Positions 34,568 to 46,925 of a stretch of DNA of 51,058 nucleotides are shown in pieces. The notes under the pieces were generated by a model that was given only the letters and a program-made list of their open reading frames with translations, made no database searches and was not told the DNA's origin. Positions within the stretch are counted from its first letter, which is position 1, and every line of letters starts with the position of its first letter. The position numbers and the translations under genes were made by a program. This DNA is from Acytostelium subglobosum LB1 (Eukaryota; Evosea; Eumycetozoa; Acytosteliales; Acytosteliaceae): NCBI RefSeq assembly GCF_000787575.1, contig NW_012236519.1, forward strand, positions 463,886-514,943, given 5' to 3'.

Positions 34568-37500
34568 ATGAAGATAAAGTTTAACAAAGCCTTGATACCA
34601 TTGGATATGGTAGTGAGTGAACTTGGTAATGGTGCAATGTACTATTTTAAGGGAGAGCAATTGTTGGATATGCCAAAGGTCAAGGTGAAGGGCATTGGCT
34701 CACCACTGTCCTACCCCGTGCCAAAGGCCCAGCTTCAAAAGTTAATCGATCGTTCAACACGCGCACCCTATGGCAAGGGCTCAGAGACAATCACAGACCT
34801 CAATGTGCGACGTGTCTGGCAGTTGCAGAGCTCGGACCTCACTATCACAGGCAGACAGTTCACCAAGTTCTTTGATGGCATCATCGAAACCATCAAGGAG
34901 ACGATGGGTCTGAAGGACGAGGTCGTCCGGGCCGACCTGTACAAGCTGCTCATCTATGAGACCGGTGGCTTCTTCTTGCCACATCGTGACTCGGAGAAGG
35001 AGGACAAGATGTTTGGAACACTCGTGTTGTCACTGCCGTGTCCACATCGTGGCGGCGACCTCGTCATCAGCCATTCAGACAAAGAGACAGTCGTGTCATT
35101 GGAGAATGACTCAATGTCATCGATCAAATGGACAGCATTCTTTGCTGACTGTCGACATGATGTCAAACCAGTCACTGAAGGCAATCGAGTGTGTCTCGTG
35201 TACAACCTGATGAGGTCGGGAGCCAGGAAGATCCCCATCGCAAAAGACATCACTGGACCACTGCTCAGAACAATCAACAAAGCATTTGGTATCGAGTCCA
35301 ACACTAGAGCCCCTGCCGTCTCTCCAGCAGACATCAACAGCAACAACAATGAGGTTATAGATGTTGATGATGATAGTGAGGTTACAGAAGAGGACGATAG
35401 AGACGAGGTCGAGGATGATGATGACGATGCCGATGTCAAGATCACAAAGAAGGCCAAGATATCAACAACATCAACAACTACGACCAGAGTTGCAAGTGAC
35501 TCATCTGATGATAGTGAGGAGGATGAAGACGAAGACGAGGAGGAAGAGGACGACGACGAAGAAGACGATCCATATACATTCGATAGTGATGGTGGAGAAG
35601 TTGTATATTACGAGACAAGCTCAGAGGACGTGTCATGGCGCAAGAAAAAAGCGGTGGAGCCAGTTGGCACACCAGAGAAGATTGTCTTTGCCCTGGATCA
35701 TGTATACTCCATGGCCAACTTCACATTATCATCACTCAAAGGCAAGGATGCTGCACTGGCTCACTCACTACTAGCCATCTCCGAAGAGGCTAAACTGAAG
35801 TTATGTTTGGCATTCATTCATGGTAAAGAGTATGTACATCCACCCATCTCGATCACTCATTGGCTCATTTATTAACTCAATCAATCAATCATGTTACATC
35901 ACCAATAGAACAGGCAGGTACCAGAGTGAACCATGGCATCCACCAAGTAAAGTAGATATATCACTGATCCAGGTCAGGGACATCTTGACCGACAGCATGA
36001 TCGAAGATGAGATGGACTTATGGGATGGCGAGGTCTTGCCCCCTGGATGTCTGAGTCGTGTCAAGCCATACAATGTTGAGGCTCAAGAAGCAACAGGTAT
36101 GTGGTACTCATTCTGGAATCATTCTATTCAAGCAATCAATCAAATACTGACCATCAATCAATCAATCAAACAATAATAGGTAACGAAGGTGGAGAATACA
36201 ATAGATTCTATAGGAAAGCGGCAATCGTGGCATGGAGCACAATTGGAACTGGTCCATTTTCCATCGTCAAGTCGGTGGATGGATCTTTGAAGATTTTAAA
36301 GAGTGAGCTGGTCAAACTTGGAGGCATCGATGCCAACGCTCAGGCATCATTCGATTTGATCACAAGCTTGATGGCCTCGTGGGAGAAAGCCGGAGACGGT
36401 GCCGAGTTTGATGATGTACACCTTACCAAAATGCTCAAACTACTGCGGTCCATCAAGGAGGATGATAGATTCGTTCCCAAGATGTTGGAGGATATACTCA
36501 AGTTCATGGGCGATTGTTACGACACACAGTCACACGAGGAAGCAATCATGGAGCTGCTGTTCCAATGTCCATCAATGACACCAGAGTTGGTTGTTCGCCT
36601 GTTGGGTGTACTCATTGTCCAGGCATCAGTCGATGAGGCTATGACACTTCTCAACAAGTTGGTGACAGAGGCAACAACCAGTCTGAATGATCACCCTTCA
36701 AACTTGATCACACTGATACCAACATTGGCAGTCACACTCTGCGACAGACTGGGCAGCACCGTAGAATGTAAAAGATTCTTGGTGTTCATTCAATCAGACA
36801 TGGCGACAGGTGTGTTGGATGAAGCTCAGCGACAACAACTATTGGACACGACCACAAAGTCTGCTCAAGCATTCCTCAAGAGTGAGGTGATGATCGAGAT
36901 TGGCATCACTGGCAAGCTTAAGAATGTAATCCATCATCTCAAGGCGGTCAGAGAGAATACGTCGCAGACCTATGTCACACTGGACCTGGTGAGGGAGATG
37001 TATGTTTCCGTGATCAATGAGTACGCACTGGAGCCGCACGGTGATTATAGCATCGAAGGACTGTCGCGAATCCAGGCCATCAACATGGAGTACCCTGACT
37101 GGGTCACTAGCACAGACTATGACAAGTTGCTCAAGACAATTGTGAACAGCTTAGAGAATATCAAATCGATCAGCAAATTACATTTTCTGTGGAGTGTGGT
37201 CCAGGCGCATGCCGATGATGGTGCACTCTTCAACCTGCTGTTGGACAATCTATGCAAGGTCATATGGACTGGCAACACACTTGTTGGCCTCCTCTCACTA
37301 TTACACAAGGACTACAAAGACTCACCTCTGTATGTCAGGCTGTGGGAGCATGCAGTCAAGGGCTTCATCCAAGGTGGCACCCAATGTACATGTGAGGGCT
37401 GCCTCAAGATCACTGTCTTTGTTGAATCCTTGGACATGACGTTGCATCTCAAGGGCACAGATGCCGAGCGCAAGCACTTTGAGATCGAGGCCACCAAGTT

Positions 37501-38080
37501 CAGTATGAGGTACAGCACAATGCGCGAAGGCAGGCCGCCCTTCACTTTGGTGCTGACCAAGAGGCCAAGTGATCTTATCGTTAATCTGTCACCTCATATC
37601 AAGAAGCGCAAGGTGTTTGTTGACATGTGCCACAGCCTACATATACTCTGTCCGTCCAACACTGAGAATGATATACTCAATCGTGTTGTCAACAACACAA
37701 CACCTCCAGCAACCTATCCCCACACACTATTCAAGACAGTTGCACCATTGGTACTGTTCCCTCCTCCAGTTCCATTGAGGGAGGTTATCAATAACCTCGC
37801 AGAAGAAATAGAGATCATCATGGATGGTGGCGGTGGTGTACCGATGGACCACTCAGATGAAGAAGTAGTGGACAATGTAGTAAAGGAAGAGGTGAACATC
37901 CCAACAACATCAGTGGCCGTACCAACACGACGATATGTCAAGGTGGAAGAGGGTCACTCAGCCGCGGCTGCCGGAGATGTCAAGGAGGAGGGCGTACCAA
38001 CAGCAGCAGCAGCTCTAGTGCCCGTACCCAAGTTACACTATGTCAAGGTCGAGGAAGATATTAAAGAGGAGGACGAATAG
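34568..38080 (+). CDS. Array copy C: 2OG-Fe(II) dioxygenase with acidic linker and SUMO-like motifs
   Basis: Exons 34568-35829, 35909-36096, 36180-38080 (1116 residues), intact. The head shows APYGKGSETITDLNVRRVW, then LPHRDSEK (His139, Asp141), MFGTLVLSLPCPHRGGDLVI, CRHD (His197) and GNRVCLVYNL (Arg207), the Fe/2OG ligands of the prolyl-4-hydroxylase-like fold. The linker (about 255-370) is the longest of the array: Asp/Glu runs, TKKAKIS and RKKK basic patches and VIDVDDD (from residue 263), a textbook SUMO-interaction motif. Then EATG/NEGG-YNRFYRKAAIVAWST, a helical region, CTCEGC (37385-37402) and CHSLHIL. The tail has repeated YVKVEE and VKEE, psi-K-x-E sites. Probably a nuclear oxygenase; substrate unknown. 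Confidence 0.85.
36097..36179 (+). repeat. Intronic (AATC)n tract, representative of many introns
   Basis: The second intron of copy C has repeated AATCAATC before its AG. The same tract is in introns at 9964-10048, 39626-39701, 42197-42296, 45538-45627 and 48996-49062, and as its complement in minus-strand genes (for example 19439-19501, read on the sense strand). Confidence 0.7.
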
Positions 38081-38108
38081 CTTGTGTCGTTCCAGTTGAT
38101 CGATATTA

Positions 38109-38118
38109 CCAAATTAGG
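38109..38118. promoter_or_regulatory. Perfect CArG box CCAAATTAGG in C-D spacer
   Basis: Matches CC(A/T)6GG, the MADS-box (SRF-type) binding site; 29 bp after the stop of copy C and 94 bp before the ATG of copy D. Confidence 0.55.
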
Positions 38119-38211
38119 ACTGATCAGTGTGTGTGTGTGAGCGTGGGTGTCGTCTTTTATCAAATATCTCACAGATCTATTATTGTGTTGAGATAGTAAT
38201 AGATATATAAC

Positions 38212-40534
38212 ATGGAGATAACATATAATACCAATCTTAAACCATTACAGGATGCATTGGCGCTATGTGACAAGGGCTCGTTGTTCTGTGTGAAGGGCGA
38301 GAAGGAGTTGCCAATGCCAAAGATAGTGGTCAAGGATGTTGGAACGATGTCATTCCCAGTGACACAGGAGCAGGTACAGAAGTTGATTGAACGAGCTACT
38401 CGCGCACCATATGGCAAGGGAACAGAGACGATCACAGATCTCAACGTGCGACGTGTCTGGCAGTTACAGAACACAGACATCAGCATCACTGGCAACAAGT
38501 TTGACAAGTTCTTCAATGGCGCGATCAATAGTGTCAAGGAGACGATGGGTCTGGCCGGAGAGACAGTGACAGCAGAGTTATACAAGATGCTCGTCTATGA
38601 CAAGGGTGGCTTCTTCTTGCCACATCGCGACTCTGAGAAGGTGGTCAAGATGTTTGGAACACTCGTGCTCTCGCTGCCTTGCTCGCATCGTGGAGGCGAC
38701 CTCGTCATCACGCACTCGGGCAAGCAAGTGGTGGTGTCATTGGAGAACGACACAGTATCATCGATCAAATGGACAGCATTCTTTGCTGACTGTCGACATG
38801 AAGTCAAGCCCGTCACTGAAGGCAATCGAGTGTGTCTCGTATACAACCTCATGCGATCAGGTGGACACAAGCTCATGCTCAGCTCAGACTCAGGCGAGCT
38901 CATTACCAACGCACTCAACAAGGTGTTCTGTGTACAGACCAAGAGAAAGAAGAACAACGCACAGAAGCCATTGGTCATCGATGATGAAGATGACGAGGAA
39001 GACGAGAATGATGACGATGAGGACGACGAAAATGATGCCAAGGTACTCAAGAAGTCAAGGACATCAACAACGACAACAACTACTACCAAGACAGCTGCAT
39101 TAAATTCGGATGACGAGGATGACGAAGATGACGAGGATGACGAATCGGATGATAGCGATGACTATCATCACAATGTTGTTGGTAACAATGACAAACCAGA
39201 GAGGATAGTCTATGTACTCGAGCATGTCTACTCAATGGCCAACTTCACTATGGCATCACTCAAAGGCAAGGATGCAGCACTGGCACGAGCACTATTGGCC
39301 ATTTCCAAACAAGCCAATATCAGACTGGGCTTGGGATTCATAGATTGCATGGAGTATGTATGATTGAGCGAACGAGTGAGTGATTGGGCAACACTAGTTA
39401 ACAATCATACAATGACAACAAGGTCTGGAGGATACTATCATGAACGTGGTCAATCACCTGAATATCTAGACATTGATGACACAGAGATGTCATTGAGGGA
39501 TGTCAAGGATATCGAGACAGGAGAGTTAATCGATGACTATTTGGAAGTGAATGAGGAGCAGCTCATGCCCGACGGATGTTTGGATGACATCAAACCCTAC
39601 AAAGAGGAGGCTGAGGAGGCGACAGGTATGTACTATCATGACCCCAGCAATCAATCAATCAATCAATCAATCATCACTTACTCACTCACTCATTCAAACA
39701 GGTAATGAAGGTGGAACATACGAGAAGTTCTACAGACAGTCAGCCATCGTGATTTGGAGCACTGGTAACATGGGCAAGTTCTATAATGTCAAGACAGTGA
39801 AGGGTGCTTTGATCACAATGAATAAGGAGCTGACCGGAATTGGTGGAATCGATAAAGACTCTTTGGCAACACTTGGTCTGTTCAAGAAAATGACAAAGTG
39901 CCTCCACAGTGTTCCAGACAAGATCTCCAGCGACCTCATTCCAATGCTCTCACTCTTGCTCTCAATCAAGAAAGATCAATACCTTCCCAAAATCATCACA
40001 ATGATGCTTCGAACATTTGGTCCCGTATTCATTCCAAACTTGCATCAAGACGCATTCCTTGAGCTGATCCTGACGCGACCATCCATGACACCGACAACAG
40101 TACTCCAAACAATGTATCAACTTGTCAAGCATGTCCCAGTAGAGTCGGCAATTGGAGTGATGATCAAGGTGATGGACATGTCCAACCCTCCCGCGCACTT
40201 TGCCACATTGCTGCCGCAGGTGATGGATCTCATCGCGGGTGGACTACGAACAACGCCACAATGCAATCACCTGACACATCGAATTAATAACTATCCAGTG
40301 TTTGAACAACAACGTCAATCACTGTTGGACAAGGTGTCGAGGAGTGCCGACGCCATCAACAAAAAGTTGTCCAGTGGTAATGTTGTACCTCCATCAATGC
40401 CCTACACCTTTTCATCCAGTGGTCGATACAAGCAGCAAGCCTTCAAGACTCCTCCAAGTACACGTCTCAAGCAACAAGCTTTCAAGAACCCACCAAGGTC
40501 ACATGACGTCGAGATCATTGACTTGGACGATTAA
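38212..40534 (+). CDS. Array copy D: short 2OG-Fe(II) dioxygenase lacking the C-terminal module
   Basis: Exons 38212-39353, 39423-39625, 39702-40534 (725 residues). The head is complete: LPHRDSEK (His138, Asp140), CRHE (His196), GNRVCLVYNL (Arg206). The linker holds long Asp/Glu runs and KKSRTS. The EATG/NEGG block and first helical part are kept up to VFEQQRQSLLDKV. The frame then departs from the family: about 250 residues including CxCxxC are absent, replaced by a basic stretch with two QQAFK(T/N)PP units. It still ends VEIIDLDD (40508-40534), a SUMO-interaction-like tail also found in E. The stop is natural with no family sequence after it, so this is a deletion, not a nonsense truncation. 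Confidence 0.85.
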
Positions 40535-40608
40535 TAAATTAGAAAGGAAGGGTAATGTAATTGGATGTATTAATAAAAATAACACAGAGAATGATCACAT
40601 GACCAGTA

Positions 40609-40618
40609 CCATATTTGG
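40609..40618. promoter_or_regulatory. Perfect CArG box CCATATTTGG in D-E spacer
   Basis: Matches CC(A/T)6GG; 163 bp before the ATG of copy E, 75 bp after the stop of copy D. Confidence 0.55.
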
Positions 40619-40638
40619 ACAAAACGAAGTTCATCGTT

Positions 40639-40656
40639 CGTTTTTTGTAATCACAC
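40639..40656 (+). promoter_or_regulatory. Promoter element CGTTTTTTGTAATCACAC
   Basis: Same 18-mer (one difference) as at 9670-9687; 125 bp upstream of copy E. A weaker relative, CGCTTTTTGATTATCA, lies at 44148-44163 upstream of copy F. Confidence 0.4.
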
Positions 40657-40780
40657 CCCACTCTTAGATGATCAAGTTAGATATTAGAATGGATTGTTTC
40701 CAGCGAGTTCATAACACATGTTCACTTACACTTAAGTCAACGATATGTAGCATAACATATACAATTCAACCAATCTATCA

Positions 40781-43700
40781 ATGAAGTTACAGTTCAATAC
40801 TAAATTGCAACCATTACAGGATGCTTTGGCAAAGTGCGACAAGGGCGCACTTTTCTGTGTGAAGGGCCAGAGTGAGTTGGCAATGCCAAGGATCGAGGTC
40901 AGTGATGTTGGTGTACTGTCATTCCCAGTGACACAGGATCAGTTAAAGAAGATGGTGGAACGTGCCACACGTGCACCATATGGCAAGGGAACAGAGACGA
41001 TCACAGACCTCAATGTGAGACGTGTCTGGCAGATACAGAACGCAGACATCAACATCAGTGGTGAGCAGTTCAACGTGTTCTTCAATGCTGCCATCAAACA
41101 CATCAAGGATACGATGGGTCTGGCTGGCGAGACAGTGACAGCAGAGTTGTACAAGATGCTCATATATGACAAGGGAGGCTTCTTCTTGCCACATCGTGAC
41201 TCTGAGAAGGCTGCCAACATGTTTGGAACACTCGTGCTCTCACTGCCATGCTCACATCGTGGCGGTGACTTGTTCATTGCTCACTCGGGCAAGCAGGTGG
41301 TGGTGTCATTGGAGAACGACACTGTGTCATCGATCAAATGGACAGCATTCTTTGCTGACTGTCGACACGAGGTCAAACCCGTCACCGAAGGCAACCGAGT
41401 GTGTCTCGTTTACAACCTCATGCGATCAGGTGGTCACAAGCTCATACTCAGCTCAGACTCTGGCGAGCTCATAACCAATGAGTTCAACAAGTTGTTCTGT
41501 GTCAGAAAGGCTAAGAAGGTGTACAGGCCAAAGGTTGTTGATGATGAGGATGATGATGATGATGCAGTGGCCGCCAGAAAGGTCCATGATGACGATGAAG
41601 ATGATGATGAGGATGCCAAGGTGCTCAAGAAGGCCAAGACTTCACCGACAACTACAACATCAACCAAGATTGAAGGTGACAAAGAGAATGACGACGATGG
41701 CGATGATGATGATAATGATGAGGATATTGATGCCGAGTTCAACTTGGAAGGAGCCAAGGATAGAATGGAAAAGATTGTTTATACATTGCAACATGTGTAC
41801 TCGATGGCCAACTTCACATTGGAATCACTCAAGGGCAACGATGCTGTACTGGCTCGAGCACTATTGGCCATATCCGACAAGGCCCAAATCAAGATTGGCC
41901 TAGCATTCATTCACCTCAAGGAGTAAGTGTGCGAACCATAGGGTCATGAGTCCATCAACATTCAAGTGTCTAACCATTATCGAACCAAAACAGAGAAGGA
42001 GGATACTCGAATGAGTATGGAGGTCCTGAATACTATAATCCAGAGGCAGAGTTGACGTTGGAGTATGTCAAGGACATCGAGACTGATGAAGACATGGATT
42101 TGGATGAAGATATGACAGTGGAGGAATCAGAGATCTTGCCCAAAGGCAGATTGGATAACATCAAGCCATACGAAGAGGAGGCCGAGGAGGCAACAGGTAC
42201 GACCTATATCAATCAATCACTCATGGACTGGAAATATCCCAATCACTCACTCACTCAATCACTTATACTCAATCAATCAATCAATCAATCATATAGGCAA
42301 CGAAGGTGGAACATACGAGAAGTTATACAGACATTCTGCTTTGGTGATATGGAGTACGGCGTATACCGGCGTGTTTACGATGGTGGAGAACCCTGATGTT
42401 GTATTCCAAATGTGGGATGACGAGTTGGAGGAGATGGGTGGCATCGATGCCAACCCAAGGGCGACACTGGAGCTGTTCTTCAATATGCTCGTATGCCTCA
42501 ACAAGTTACAGAAGAGCCCTCAACAACTCGAGTCAATCTTAGCAATTCTGGGCGAGAACTCATCAAATCGCTACTTGCCCAAGCTCATCTCTTTGGCGAT
42601 TCAGTCATATGGGCCACAGTTTTCTGGGAGATTGCATGGGGATATCTTGATCGAGATACTACTTGATCCATCGCTGCGATCCATGACGCCCGACACAGTC
42701 TCCAAAACAATCACTCTACTCTTGCGATACGCGCCACCTGGTGGAGTGGTCGACTTGTGGTGCAAGATGTTGGAGGTCCCCAACCCACCGGAACACCTGT
42801 CCACTCTACAGTTGCATATGGTACATCAGCTCAAGGACAAAATATTCATCTTGGAGCAATGCGACAAACTCATCCAGGCACTCAACACACACGCCATGTT
42901 TGCACAAGAACGCCAAAAACTTGTGGACATGACCTGTGCCAAGGCAACTGCCATCATGAACATTGAGATGGCCAAAGGCACCTTCCCATCATCGCTCAAG
43001 GAGATTGAGCGATTGCTCGGATTGGTCGCCACAGGTGTCGCACCAAGCTATGTGTCGCTGCCCCGGTTGAAGGAGCTGTTCAAGATGGTCGTCCAAGGGT
43101 CTCCTCCAGATCTTCACATTATGATTATGCGGACACCCTATTTGATGGCCTCCCCACGATGGAGCGTATCGTCACAGTTTATCCAGACTGGGTAGCACAG
43201 GACACTGGATACAGGACTTTTCTCACAAAGTTGTTTGACCCAAATTCATATTATTCCTATCGTCGCAATGACAATCACAATGTCAACATCATGAATTTGG
43301 TATGGAGGGCTGTACACGCCGAGGGCACACTCATGGAGCAACTGTTTGGCGTACTCGCCAAAGTCACATGGAAGCCGGTCGCGCACATCATGCTACTCGC
43401 ACTGCTTCGCAACGCATTTGTGACCTCGCCACACTACTTCCGATATTGGGACATGGTGACGAGCAACAACCTGGCAGTGGCATCCATCCCCCCGCCCACG
43501 GGCAACATGTTGGGCGGCGCTGTGACATGCTCCTGCAAGCTATGCAAGAAGTTTGTCAAGTTCATACGCTCGCAAGATCTCAGCAGGAAGTTCATGGGCA
43601 CGGAGACTGAACGAACCCATCTGATGAACTACAAGGCCGAGTTTGGTCTACAATATAAAAACACTGGCAAAGGTGATGTAAGGACATTGGAGCTGAGGAA

Positions 43701-44061
43701 GACTATGAATGACAAAGCTTACACTGATCAGAAGAAGGCACAAGATGAGCATGCCTTGGCCTGCAATCTCTGCCACAGTCTACTTCACCTCCGACCTCAA
43801 CCGGACAACGTCAACGACACCATCAACTTGCTCAACAGCGTTGTCCTGTCGACACCTCCACCAGCAGTATATCCTCACACCACAGTCCAAGTCACCACTC
43901 CCATCACCAGCATGAACATAGGAGGTGGCGCTGGTGCTGGGGTTGGCGTGGCCCATGCGCCAGCCGTTGCGCCAGTCGCTCCAGCTGTTGGTGTGCCGCC
44001 ACAAGCCCGGCCTCCTGTAGCACAAAAGCATATAGAGATCATTAATTTGGACGACGATTAG
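40781..44061 (+). pseudogene. Array copy E: 2OG-Fe(II) dioxygenase with a single frameshift in exon 3
   Basis: Exons 40781-41922, 41994-42196, 42297-44061. The head is intact: LPHRDSEK (His138, Asp140), CRHE (His196), GNRVCLVYNL (Arg206); linker Asp-rich with KKAKTS. Exon 3 follows the family from NEGGTYEKLYRHSALVIWST to LKELFKMVVQGSP, then shifts frame between about 43090 and 43125 (length is one base short of a whole frame). In the new frame it resumes YDYADTLFDGLPTMERI and continues to the end, with CSCKLC (43528-43545), CHSLLHL and tail HIEIINLDDD. Left uncorrected, translation stops at 43193-43195 and loses the zinc-like module. Recent mutation or sequence error both fit; no splice pair resolves it. 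Confidence 0.8.
43090..43125 (+). other. Frameshift site in copy E
   Basis: Family similarity passes from one plus-strand frame to another within this window, equivalent to one missing base. The left frame ends with a stop 70-100 bases later. Confidence 0.75.
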
Positions 44062-44106
44062 ATATTATATTATTAAATTATTATTTTATTAATCTGGTAG
44101 ACATTA

Positions 44107-44116
44107 CTAAATATGG
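44107..44116. promoter_or_regulatory. CArG-like site CTAAATATGG in E-F spacer
   Basis: One mismatch (T for the second C) to CC(A/T)6GG, at the position equivalent to the perfect boxes in the other spacers; about 150 bp before the start region of copy F. Could also be read as a MEF2-like site. Confidence 0.35.
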
Positions 44117-44329
44117 AGATGAAGATGAAGTTCATCAAAAAAAGACTCGCTTTTTGATTATCATAAAGTTCTAACCCCACTCAGATATTTTGATGACCTA
44201 GTTAGTCCTTGGTCCTGCATAAACATACATTAACAAAACACATGTACACAACACAACATAGAGATATTGGTAGATATAAGTTACAACGAGCTGCTTGATG
44301 TCTTGGAGGATGCTCTGGAGACTCGTGAC

Positions 44330-44332
44330 TGA
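44330..44332 (+). other. In-frame TGA near the 5' end of copy F
   Basis: Occupies the Lys codon of the conserved CDKG segment; 63 bases downstream of the TTG that aligns with the ATG of other copies. Confidence 0.8.
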
Positions 44333-46726
44333 GGCACTCAGTTCTGTGTGCAGGGCGAGACAGAGTTGCCAATGCCAAAGATAGTGGTCAATGAGGCAGG
44401 CACATTATCATATCCAGTGACACCAGAACAGGTACAGAAATTGGTTGAACGTGCCACACGTGCACCATATGGCAAGGGAACAGAGACCATCACAGACCTC
44501 AATGTGAGACGTGTCTGGCAGATACAGAACACAGACATCAGCATCACTGGCAACAAGTTTACCGAGTTCTTCAATGGTGTGATCAACAGCATCAAGGAGT
44601 CGATGGGTCTGGCCGACGAGACAGTAACAGCAGAGTTATACAAGATGCTCATATATGACAAGGGAGGCTTCTTCTTGCCACATCGTGACTCTGAGAAGGC
44701 CGTCAAGATGTTTGGAACACTCGTGCTCTCACTGCCATGCTCACATCGTGGCGGTGACTTGGTCATTGCTCACTCGGGCAAGGAGATGATCGTGTCGTTG
44801 GAGAATGACTCGATATCATCGATCAAATGGACAGCATTCTTTGCTGACTGTCGACATGAAGTCAAGCCAGTCACCGAAGGCAACCGAGTGTGTCTCGTAT
44901 ACAACCTCATGCGATCAGGTGCTCGCAAGCTCGTTCCAACTCCAAACTCAGACGGTCGCGTCGTCGATGCTCTCAACAAGGTGTTCTGTATCAAGGTCAA
45001 GAATGAGGATGATGAAGGTGACGATGATGCCAAGGTGCTCAAGAAGTCAAAGACATCGACCACAACTACAACATCAACCAAGGTGGATGATGATGACAAT
45101 GATGATTACCCAGAGAAGATAGCTTATTGCTTGGAACACGTATACTCGATGGCCAACTGCACATTAGAGTCGCTCAAGGGTAACGACGCATCCCTTGCGC
45201 GAACATTATTGTCCATTGCCGATAAGGCCCAGATCAAGCTAGGCTTCGCATTCATTCATTGCACAGAGTAAGTGTACCACGTGGACCAATGGAGATGGCC
45301 ATCGATGGCGGACACTAACACAAACTCTTCCTCTTAGGTCTGGACCATATGAAGGAGGATACTATGGTGAGCAATACGGTGATGTAGAGGATAAGAGTCT
45401 TACGTTGACCGAGGTCAAGGACATGCTCACTGGTGAATATCTAAGCAATGAAATGGAATTGGACGATGCTGAGCTCATGCCCAATGGATGTATGGAGGAC
45501 GTCGACCCCTACGATGAGGAGGCCGAGGAGGCAACAGGTATGTTATAATAATTCAATCAATCAATCATTGCTACATGGAACTATTCCAATCTCACTCATT
45601 TGATCAATCAATCAATCAATCAAACAGGCAATGAAGGTGGATCATTTGAGAAGTTCTATAGACAATCAGCCATTGTGATATGGAGTACTGCACGTACGGG
45701 CGTGTTCACAATGGTCGCCTCTCTACAGTCAGCTTTGAACATCTTTAAAAGGGAGGTGAAAAAGCTTGGCGGAATTGATGTCAATCCACAGGCAACACTT
45801 GATCAGTTCACCAAGATGATGGAGTCGCTGTTCAGACTGAGAGCCAAATATCCTGACGATCTCACCTTGGTACTCACACTGCTGGCCACGATCAAAGACG
45901 ATCGGTTCATGCACAAGCTCTTGAAGCAGATCTTGCAGAGATATTGTGAATACTTCACTTTGAACCTCCACCAGGACCTCTTGCTCTCACTCCTTCGGCG
46001 TCCATCAATGACGCCCGAGGCAGCAACCGAATTAGTCAAGCTTGCCCTTCACCATTCTACATTCGAGACGTCCATGGCCATGTTACTCGCCATGCTGGCT
46101 GTGCCCAACCCTCCCGCCAACAACGCCACAATGCTACCCGCGATAGTCCAGCTGACCTCTGGCAAACTCAAGACGATGCCACAATGTGATCAACTCAGGG
46201 AGTGCATCACAAAGCATGCCGTGTTTGAACAACAGCGTACAGCACTCATGGCCCCAATTGATGCGATGGTGTTCAAGGTCTGGCAACAATCACTCGATGT
46301 GATGACCTTCACCCAGAAGATCCAGGAGATTGATCGACTGCTTGTGAGCCTGGCCACAGGAGCCACTCTCCCCAACTACATGTCCATCGCCAATCTGAAG
46401 ACCACGTTCACGTCGTCAATCCTAAAGAGCTCCACTGTACACTCCTACTATACAAACAATGTCTGGTCGACCATCTTGCCCGCACTCCCGATTCTGGAGC
46501 GCATCAAGGCGGCCCAACCAGAATGGATTACACAGGACCCCAACTACAGCAAGATGCTATCAATGCTGTTGAAGTATCAACCGAATTATTTCGACGACAA
46601 TACGAATGCCAACAACTTGAACATGATATGGCGAGCACTTCACTCGGATGGCACCGGACCACACATGCCAGGGCTCATCAGTATGATCACCCAGGCCAAC
46701 TTCATATCGGCTAGCGCTCACATCAT

Positions 46727-46925
46727 GCTGCTTGCTCCACATCGCGTTTATCGACTCGCCCCACTACTCCTTGTACTGGGACTACGTCGCGCGCATCAAC
46801 ATTGCGACGGCCTCAGTCCCGCCTCCCACGGGCCACGAGATACGAGCCAACATTTCATGCCCATGTGCCAACTGCCAGCAGTTCTCTCAGTTCTGTCGCT
46901 CACCAGTTATCACAATGTGTATACA
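46727..46925 (+). other. Out-of-frame patch between two compensating frameshifts in copy F
   Basis: Before and after this patch the family frame is shared; inside, the family sequence lies in the next frame (+1 entry, -1 exit). Exon 3 keeps a whole number of codons overall. Confidence 0.8.

Noticed and set aside
43090-43125. A tiny intron that would repair the frameshift of copy E
   Set aside because: The only GT...AG pair nearby is about 22 nt, too short to splice, and no other copy has an intron there.
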